Source: Vagococcus zengguangii
Lineage (GTDB): Bacteria > Bacillota > Bacilli > Lactobacillales > Vagococcaceae
Direction of reading: 5' to 3'
NCBI RefSeq assembly: GCF_005145005.1
Contig: NZ_CP039712.1
Coordinates: forward strand, 1-64,000
Length of the DNA: 64,000 nt
Under the pieces are notes generated by a model. The model had not been told where the DNA came from and ran no database searches. It saw only the letters and a program-made list of their open reading frames with translations. Every line of letters begins with the position of its first letter. Positions within the stretch are counted from its first letter, which is position 1. Shown here piece after piece: positions 58,761-64,000 of the stretch. Position numbers and translations under genes: made by a program.

Positions 58761-58780
58761 AATTATAAGGAGGAAACATC

Positions 58781-59950
58781 ATGGAAAATTTTCAATTTTA
58801 TGCCCCAACTAAGGTGTTGTTTGGCCGTAATCAAGTCGAGCAATTACCTGAGTCATTAAAAGCCTATGGTCAAAATGTGTTATTAGTATACGGTGGCGGC
58901 AGTATTAAGAAAAATGGTTTATACGATAAAATCCAAACCTTGCTAGGTGAGGACTTTAATCTTTTTGAATTAGCGGGGGTCGAACCTAACCCGCGTATTG
59001 AAACGGTGCGTAAAGGTGTCGCTATGTGTCGTGAACATCAAATCGACGTAATTTTAGCAGTAGGTGGTGGTTCTACTATTGACTGTTCTAAAGGGATTGC
59101 GGCCGGTACGTTTTACGACGGGGATCCTTGGGACTTTACTGGCGACAGTTCATTAGTAACTGAGGCCTTGCCAATCGTAACGATTTTAACGTTAGCAGCA
59201 ACGGGCTCTGAAATGAATGGTGGTTCAGTGCTAAGTGATATGAGTAAAAATGAAAAGTTAAGTTTCCATAGCCCCTTAACGATTCCGAAAGTTTCAATTT
59301 TAGACCCAGAAAACACGTACAGTGTGCCAGCTTATCAAACAATGGCGGGTTCCTCAGATATTTTCAGTCATCTGATTGAAAACTACTTTAGTAAAGCTAA
59401 AGGAGCAGAAGTACAAGACCGTATCGCGGAAGGCTTAATGAGAACGGTGATGCAATATACACCGATTGCTTTAGAAGAACCAACAAACTACGAAGCGCGT
59501 GCTAATTTAATGTGGGCGAGTTCACTAGCGTTAAATGGTCTAACTGGTCGCGGTAAATCAGGCGCTTGGACGTGTCATGCGATTGAACATGAATTAAGTG
59601 CATTCTATGATATTACACATGGTATCGGTTTAGCTATTGTCACTCCACGTTGGATGGAATACGTGTTAAACGAAGAGACTGTTGATAAATTCGCAATGTT
59701 TGCCGTGAACGTGATGGGCTTAGCGGTAATTAACGATAAATACGCATTAGCTAAAGCCGGTATTCGCGAGTTGAAAAACATGTTTACTGCTTGGGGTGTT
59801 CCGATGACGTTACCAGAAGTAGGCATTGATGAAGAAAAACTATCCCTAATGGCTCAAAAAGCGATTGAACATAGTGCCTTATCAACGAGCTCATATGTCA
59901 CGTTGACAGCGGAAGATGTACATCAAATTTTGACAAACTGTTTAGTCTAG
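58781..59950 (+). CDS. Iron-containing alcohol dehydrogenase (BdhA/YqhD type)
   Basis: This group reduces aldehydes such as butanal with NADPH or NADH. The 389-residue product has the coenzyme motif GGGSTIDCSK near residue 95 and the metal-binding DIFSHLIENYF and AIEHELSAFYDITHGIGLAIV, with iron ligand histidines. The substrate cannot be told from the sequence. AAGGAGG precedes the ATG. It is a single-gene unit between two terminators. Confidence 0.92.
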   Translation: MENFQFYAPTKVLFGRNQVEQLPESLKAYGQNVLLVYGGGSIKKNGLYDKIQTLLGEDFNLFELAGVEPNPRIETVRKGVAMCREHQIDVILAVGGGSTIDCSKGIAAGTFYDGDPWDFTGDSSLVTEALPIVTILTLAATGSEMNGGSVLSDMSKNEKLSFHSPLTIPKVSILDPENTYSVPAYQTMAGSSDIFSHLIENYFSKAKGAEVQDRIAEGLMRTVMQYTPIALEEPTNYEARANLMWASSLALNGLTGRGKSGAWTCHAIEHELSAFYDITHGIGLAIVTPRWMEYVLNEETVDKFAMFAVNVMGLAVINDKYALAKAGIRELKNMFTAWGVPMTLPEVGIDEEKLSLMAQKAIEHSALSTSSYVTLTAEDVHQILTNCLV

Positions 59951-59962
59951 TGAATTGCGAGG

Positions 59963-59992
59963 AACTGGCGTCTTGAAGGCGTCAGTTTTTTA
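59963..59992 (+). terminator. Intrinsic terminator after the alcohol dehydrogenase gene
   Basis: AACTGGCGTC (59963-59972) pairs with GGCGTCAGTT (59978-59987), 10 bp with GU pairs, then a T run. Confidence 0.83.
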
Positions 59993-60039
59993 TTACAAAA
60001 ACGTTTATTTAAAGGTTGTTTTAAGAAAAGAGGGGTAGT

Positions 60040-60546
60040 ATGCGAAAGATAGTATTGGTAATTAGTTTATTTGGACTAGTTGTGTTAGCAGGTTGTCGAA
60101 AAGATGACATAGGAGATAAGGTCCAAGAATTAGCACCAGAAATTCATCAAGTGATTTCGGGATATCGCGTTAATGAGAGTGGGTATCTGGCGTACACTGA
60201 TCAACAGGCAGAATCACATGTCGTGTTTGGCACGCAAAAGAAAGGGCAATATTTAGTCGTTTATTTGTGGTCATTATTGGAAGGTTTTGATCAAGCGGAA
60301 GGGTTGGAGGCTGTAACCGGAGAAAGTGTTCCTCTAACGATGAAACTGTTGAATGAAGGTGGTGACTATCAAGTGGCTGAAGTTATCTATCCGGTGGACG
60401 GTGAAGGGTATGGTGATTCTATAGAGGAGATGTTTCCTAAAGAATACTACCAACAATTAATGAATGAGTCCGTAGAAGAGCATAATGAACGGATTAATAA
60501 ATTATCAGAAGAAAATAAAGTCAAAATTGATTTTAAGGATAACTAA
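60040..60546 (+). CDS. Lipoprotein of unknown function
   Basis: I do not recognise the 168-residue product. It has a lipoprotein signal (VISLFGLVVLAGC, lipobox VLAGC, Cys20), then a mature part with beta-rich predictions (GYLAYTDQQAESHVVFGTQ, GQYLVVYLWSLL) and a charged helical C-terminus (NESVEEHNERINKLSEENKV). No catalytic motif is apparent. The signal peptide end resembles the hydrophobic lipoprotein-derived pheromones of enterococci. AGAGGGG precedes the ATG. It is followed by an alpha/beta hydrolase gene after 80 bases. Confidence 0.75.
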   Translation: MRKIVLVISLFGLVVLAGCRKDDIGDKVQELAPEIHQVISGYRVNESGYLAYTDQQAESHVVFGTQKKGQYLVVYLWSLLEGFDQAEGLEAVTGESVPLTMKLLNEGGDYQVAEVIYPVDGEGYGDSIEEMFPKEYYQQLMNESVEEHNERINKLSEENKVKIDFKDN

Positions 60547-60626
60547 TTAAATTAGTGAAGCACTAGAGTCGCAAGATATTTATGTTTGCGTTACACTATG
60601 GCAAAGATATGAAGAAGGTGACGGCA

Positions 60627-61358
60627 GTGGACAAACAGTTGGTGACAAGAGATGGGGCAGTCATTGCCTACCAAATATTAGGCCAAACAAATAAAGAAGT
60701 GGTGTTGTTTTTGCATGGCAACAGTCAAAATCATCATTATTTTATTAAACAAAAGCAACGCTTCAGCCAACAGTTTAAGACGATTTGGTTAGATACGCGT
60801 GACCATGGACGTTCGACCAATCCCCAAGAGACGTTAACCTTTGAGATGATTGTCGAGGATTTGCACGAATTAGTCGTGCGGGAACATATCACCAAGCTTT
60901 CGATGGTCGGATTTAGTGACGGCGCTAACGTTGCCTTGTTATTTGCCAAGTATTATCCGAGTTACGTTAAAAAATTAGTCTTGATCTCACCTAATGTGAC
61001 AGTTGCGGGAATCAAGGCCTTCCAACGTTATAAGACTGAACTGTTGTTGAAAGTGTTGCGAGGCCTATGTCTAAAGAAATGGGCGCGACGAGTTCAATTA
61101 TCCTTAACTGACACAGGGTTGAGCAAAGATGATTTACAGCAGTTCACCTTTCCTATTTTACTAGTACAAGGTGAGCGTGATGTCATTTATGCGGGGCATT
61201 TAGAAAAAGTTGCTGAGCAATTGTCGCATGCAAAATTAGAAATTGTGAATTACACCGGACATTCGGTGCCGTTTTTAAGGCCACGTTGGTTTAATGAGCG
61301 TGTTCTGTCTTTTTTGAATGAAACTACTAGTGTGCATATAGAAAAAAGGGAGCTGTGA
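60627..61358 (+). CDS. Alpha/beta-hydrolase
   Basis: The 243-residue product has the fold's signatures: oxyanion region LFLHGNSQNHHYF, nucleophile elbow GFSDGAN (Ser), acid Asp in GERDVI and catalytic His in TGHSVPFL. The substrate is unknown; such proteins include esterases and dienelactone hydrolases. I choose the GTG at 60627, six bases after AGAAGGTG; earlier ATGs at 60582 and 60609 lack a ribosome binding site. Its stop lies in the terminator stem. Confidence 0.85.
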   Translation: MDKQLVTRDGAVIAYQILGQTNKEVVLFLHGNSQNHHYFIKQKQRFSQQFKTIWLDTRDHGRSTNPQETLTFEMIVEDLHELVVREHITKLSMVGFSDGANVALLFAKYYPSYVKKLVLISPNVTVAGIKAFQRYKTELLLKVLRGLCLKKWARRVQLSLTDTGLSKDDLQQFTFPILLVQGERDVIYAGHLEKVAEQLSHAKLEIVNYTGHSVPFLRPRWFNERVLSFLNETTSVHIEKREL

Positions 61359-61384
61359 CATTTTTTTGTCACAACTCCCTTTTA
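61344..61384. terminator. Intrinsic terminator after the hydrolase gene
   Basis: AAAAGGGAGCTGTGACA pairs with TGTCACAACTCCCTTTT around a T loop. It contains the hydrolase stop codon. Confidence 0.85.
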
Positions 61385-61403
61385 TATATAACGACATTTG
61401 TGA

Positions 61404-61540
61404 GGCACAACCTCTTGGTAAACGGTGTTCCTAAAGCAGCTTCTACGGAATTAAGCCGAAATATCTTGGGAATTTGAGAAGCAATTCCCAGCTATTCCTA
61501 CTAAATTCTTGAAGCTAATCGCTTTAGGCACAACCTCTTG
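61404..61540 (-). repeat. Structured intergenic repeat after gpmA
   Basis: GGCACAACCTCTTG occurs at 61404-61417 and 61527-61540, bounding a 137-base element. Inside, CCTAAAGCAGCTTC is complementary to GAAGCTAATCGCTTTAGG near the other end, apart from a short bulge, and a small GGGAATT/AATTCCC hairpin lies in the centre. The unit ends one base before the gpmA stop. It has no coding potential and looks like a folded RNA or mobile miniature element. Confidence 0.6.
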
Positions 61541-61541
61541 T

Positions 61542-62228
61542 TTATAAATAATATTTTTGATGATAACTCAAGTCGTCGTTTAACTCGTAAACAAGCGGTT
61601 TTCCAGTAGGAATTTCTAAGTCGAGTACTTCTTCTTCGGTTAATCCTTCGAGATGCATCGCTAGTGAACGTAACGAATTACCGTGAGCGACAATCAAAAT
61701 GGTCTCGTTGTGTAATAATTTAGGCGCGATATGATCTTGCCAAAATGGTAAGGTACGAACTAACGTTGTCGCTAAACTTTCACCACGTGGTATGACATGT
61801 GGGTCGATATCGTGATAACGTGGGTCTAAGGCTGCATCACGTTCGTCGCCAGGTTCTAACAAGGGTGGTAAGACATCATACGAACGGCGCCATAATTTGA
61901 CTTGCTCCTCACCATATTTAACAGCAGTGTCGTGTTTGTCTAAACCTTGTAAGGCGCCATAGTGTCGTTCATTTAAGCGCCATGACTTAAATTCAGGCAC
62001 CCATAATTGTTCGATTTCTTCCATGACAATATGAGCGGTTCTAATAGCACGTTGCAAGACAGATGTATACACTTCGTCAAACTGTAGATCATGAGCTTTT
62101 AAAGCTTGCCCTGCTTGCCGAGCTTCTTCAATTCCTTGGTCACTCAAAGGGACGTCGGTCCAACCAGTGAATCTGTTTTCAAGATTCCAAATACTTTGAC
62201 CATGTCGAATAAAAACGATTTTTTTCAT
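61542..62228 (-). CDS. gpmA: 2,3-bisphosphoglycerate-dependent phosphoglycerate mutase
   Basis: GpmA interconverts 3- and 2-phosphoglycerate in glycolysis. The 228-residue product has the catalytic histidine in FIRHGQSIWN near residue 8, then FTGWTDVPLS, the LNERHYGALQG segment with the acid-base Glu, and the second histidine in VAHGNSLRS. It has the normal length for the dimeric or tetrameric bacterial enzyme. It lies 37 bases after rpiA in the same direction. Confidence 0.95.
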   Translation of the reverse strand: MKKIVFIRHGQSIWNLENRFTGWTDVPLSDQGIEEARQAGQALKAHDLQFDEVYTSVLQRAIRTAHIVMEEIEQLWVPEFKSWRLNERHYGALQGLDKHDTAVKYGEEQVKLWRRSYDVLPPLLEPGDERDAALDPRYHDIDPHVIPRGESLATTLVRTLPFWQDHIAPKLLHNETILIVAHGNSLRSLAMHLEGLTEEEVLDLEIPTGKPLVYELNDDLSYHQKYYL

Positions 62229-62265
62229 GAAGTATCGCCTCCTAATGTATTAAACAACTATAATG

Positions 62266-62943
62266 CTAAGCGCGGGGAGTTAGTGTTTCTACGCCTGATG
62301 GACGTCCAATAATCACTGTGTTGACCATATCTAAGAATAAGCCGTGCTCAACAACTCCGACTTGATTTGTTAAGTAAGCCGCTAATTCCGTTGGGTTTTC
62401 GATTTTTCCTAGTTGTAAATCGATAATGTAGTTTTGGCTGTCAGTTTTTACTATCTCGCCAGTTTCGTTAGTTCTTAAAACAGGGTTCAAGCCTTTCGCG
62501 CTAAATTGGCGCATTAATTGGTCAGAACCGTATGGAATGACTTCAACCGGTAAGGGAAAAGCCCCCAAGTGTTCCACCATTTTTGATTCATCAACAATCC
62601 AGATTACTTTATCAGAATAAGTTGCGACAATTTTTTCGAACAATAGGGCAGCACCGCCACCTTTAATCCCTTGGAAGTCAGCGCTAATTTCGTCAGCGCC
62701 GTCAATGGTTACGTCTACATGTTCGACTTCATCGATACTCTTTAAAGGGATGCCTAGTGCTAGCGCTTGGGCTTCGGTTGCTTTAGAAGTGGTAACGCCT
62801 GTAATGTTTAAACCTTCTTCTTTTACACGACGACCGATTTCTTCTACCATATAGTAAGCAGTAGAACCTGTTCCTAAGCCAACGGTCATCCCATCTTTAA
62901 CATAAGTTGCTGCTTCAATTCCAACTAATTGTTTTAAATTCAT
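62266..62943 (-). CDS. rpiA: Ribose-5-phosphate isomerase A
   Basis: RpiA interconverts ribose 5-phosphate and ribulose 5-phosphate. The 225-residue product has the phosphate-binding [14 protein letters not shown] at the N-terminus, the catalytic DGADEIS with Asp, and [14 protein letters not shown]. Functionally it lies downstream of DeoB, encoded elsewhere in the window. AAGGAGCG precedes the ATG. It likely forms an operon with gpmA. Confidence 0.95.
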   Translation of the reverse strand: MNLKQLVGIEAATYVKDGMTVGLGTGSTAYYMVEEIGRRVKEEGLNITGVTTSKATEAQALALGIPLKSIDEVEHVDVTIDGADEISADFQGIKGGGAALLFEKIVATYSDKVIWIVDESKMVEHLGAFPLPVEVIPYGSDQLMRQFSAKGLNPVLRTNETGEIVKTDSQNYIIDLQLGKIENPTELAAYLTNQVGVVEHGLFLDMVNTVIIGRPSGVETLTPRA

Positions 62944-63094
62944 GAAAATAATTCGCTCCTTTAATTTAATACCTTTATCTTACCGCTTTAATGACTAAAA
63001 AAACAGTCTTGTCCTAGTTAAACGGTTAATTTCTCTGTAATTATTTTACTGTTAGTTTAATAAAAAAAGGATAAATAAATTTAAAGATAAATTG

Positions 63095-63123
63095 TTGACA
63101 GAAAAAAAACGCCGTGGTAAGAT
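63095..63123 (+). promoter_or_regulatory. rpsL (str operon) promoter
   Basis: A consensus TTGACA (63095-63100) and TAAGAT (63118-63123), 17-base spacing. It predicts a leader of about 170 bases. Confidence 0.85.
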
Positions 63124-63207
63124 ATTGAAGGTGCTTTATGTACAGGTTTATATTTAAATATGAACGTTCTGACTGTCTACAGAAAAGCATTTTAAAAGAT
63201 AAATATA

Positions 63208-63236
63208 TTTGCAAGTTAGCTTGCAAAACTTTTTTA
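63208..63236 (+). terminator. Attenuator-like terminator in the rpsL leader
   Basis: TTTGCAAG (63208-63215) pairs perfectly with CTTGCAAA (63220-63227) around a 4-base loop, followed by a T run (63230-63235). It lies between the promoter and rpsL, so it may terminate a share of transcripts. Confidence 0.62.
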
Positions 63237-63300
63237 TCTCAAAAAATGAACCACCAGGATGTGTGGTACTAGAAAGACAGCTAGGGAAGGAGGAAAAATA

Positions 63301-63720
63301 ATGCCAACAATTAATCAATTGGTACGTAAATCTCGTAAACCAAAAACAACTAAATCTGACTCACCTGCGTTAGGTAAAGGCTATAACAGTTTGAAAAAAG
63401 CTCATACTAACACAAACGCTCCTCAAAAACGTGGAGTTTGTACTCGTGTAGGTACTATGACGCCTAAAAAACCAAACTCAGCTTTACGTAAATTCGCCCG
63501 TGTACGTTTATCAAACAACATTGAGGTGACTGCTTACATTCCAGGTATCGGTCATAACTTACAAGAACATAGCGTGGTTTTAATCCGCGGTGGACGTGTA
63601 AAAGACTTACCAGGGGTACGTTATCACGTAGTTCGTGGTGCTTTAGATACAGCTGGTGTAGCTGATCGTAAACAAAGCCGTTCTAAATACGGTGCAAAAC
63701 GCCCTAAAGCAGCAAAATAA
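63301..63720 (+). CDS. rpsL: 30S ribosomal protein S12
   Basis: S12 sits at the decoding centre. The 139-residue product has the family sequence [25 protein letters not shown] with the streptomycin-related lysine unchanged, and [12 protein letters not shown] with its lysine unchanged. The start at 63301 follows GGAAGGAGG. It heads the str operon and is followed by rpsG after 50 bases. Confidence 0.97.
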   Translation: MPTINQLVRKSRKPKTTKSDSPALGKGYNSLKKAHTNTNAPQKRGVCTRVGTMTPKKPNSALRKFARVRLSNNIEVTAYIPGIGHNLQEHSVVLIRGGRVKDLPGVRYHVVRGALDTAGVADRKQSRSKYGAKRPKAAK

Positions 63721-63770
63721 TTTTAAATTAAAACACATAAAAAATTAGAATTCTGGAAGGAGGAATTTGA

Positions 63771-64000
63771 ATGCCTCGTAAAGGCCCTGTCTCAAAACGT
63801 GAAGTATTGCCAGATCCAATTTACAAATCACAAGACGTTACTCGTTTAATTAACCGTGTAATGGTAGATGGTAAACGTGGAACTGCTGCAAGCATCATTT
63901 ACAACGCATTTGATATTATTAAAGAATCAACAGGTAACGACCCATTAGAAGTTTTCGAACAAGCAATGGATAACGTTAAACCTGACTTAGAAGTTAAAGC
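63771..64000 (+). CDS. rpsG: 30S ribosomal protein S7 (partial, runs off the window)
   Basis: S7 nucleates assembly of the 30S head. Only the first 76 codons are present: [20 protein letters not shown] at the start, then [16 protein letters not shown] and the beginning of the helical core. GGAAGGAGG precedes the ATG at 63771. The rest of the gene and any fusA-tufA continuation lie beyond the window. Confidence 0.96.
   Translation, partial: MPRKGPVSKREVLPDPIYKSQDVTRLINRVMVDGKRGTAASIIYNAFDIIKESTGNDPLEVFEQAMDNVKPDLEVK

Overview
The window starts at the first base of dnaA and reads through the chromosomal origin of a low-GC Gram-positive bacterium. The gene order dnaA-dnaN-yaaA-recF-gyrB-gyrA-rpsF-ssb-rpsR-rplI-dnaC-purA, the strong AGGAGG-type ribosome binding sites, the WxL surface-protein clusters, the Mga-type regulators and an enterococcal-style extracellular electron transfer locus point to Enterococcaceae. 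Vagococcus or a close relative is my best guess, but this is inference from gene content and not a database match.

Layout. 1-14.7 kb: the replication and gyrase block, with oriC (DnaA boxes, DnaA-trio and AT-rich DUE) between dnaA and dnaN, a perfect parS site between rpsF and ssb, and PurR-type boxes before purA. 14.8-16.5 kb: an ABC-F protein on the minus strand. 16.6-23.6 kb: a flavin-based extracellular electron transfer (FLEET) locus. The polyprenyl diphosphate synthase, the EetB-like membrane protein and the membrane NADH dehydrogenase are on the minus strand; the FMN-binding lipoprotein PplA, the flavin transferase ApbE/FmnB and the UbiA prenyltransferase are on the plus strand. A demethylmenaquinone pool would be charged by the NADH dehydrogenase and discharged to flavinylated PplA outside the membrane. 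No EetA partner is visible.

24.2-43.5 kb: about 19 kb of cell-surface genes forming two WxL clusters. Cluster A has a small sortase-type protein, three compact WxL proteins, an L-type lectin/MucBP/WxL protein, a WxL-interacting protein (DUF916/DUF3324) and a sortase. Cluster B has a roughly 1,670-residue beta-helix adhesin, a small FPKTG protein, two WxL proteins and two WxL-interacting proteins. Each cluster is followed by a convergent Mga-family regulator of nearly equal length, and each has a strong hairpin between its last WxL gene and its first WxL-interacting-protein gene. This is the least ordinary part of the window.

43.6-55.5 kb: birA, then a LacI-family regulator and a complete nucleoside uptake and salvage locus (pdp, cdd, BmpA-type lipoprotein, nupOPQ-type ABC transporter, deoB, two purine nucleoside phosphorylases), with two LacI/CRE-like operators before pdp. 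55.5-64 kb: mixed genes, namely a small KOW/DUF2187-like protein, a cold-shock protein whose leader can pair with its own ribosome binding site, a small membrane protein, an ABC exporter, an iron alcohol dehydrogenase, a lipoprotein, an alpha/beta hydrolase, gpmA and rpiA. The window ends in the str operon with rpsL and the first part of rpsG. No tRNA, rRNA, insertion sequence, prophage or CRISPR array was seen.
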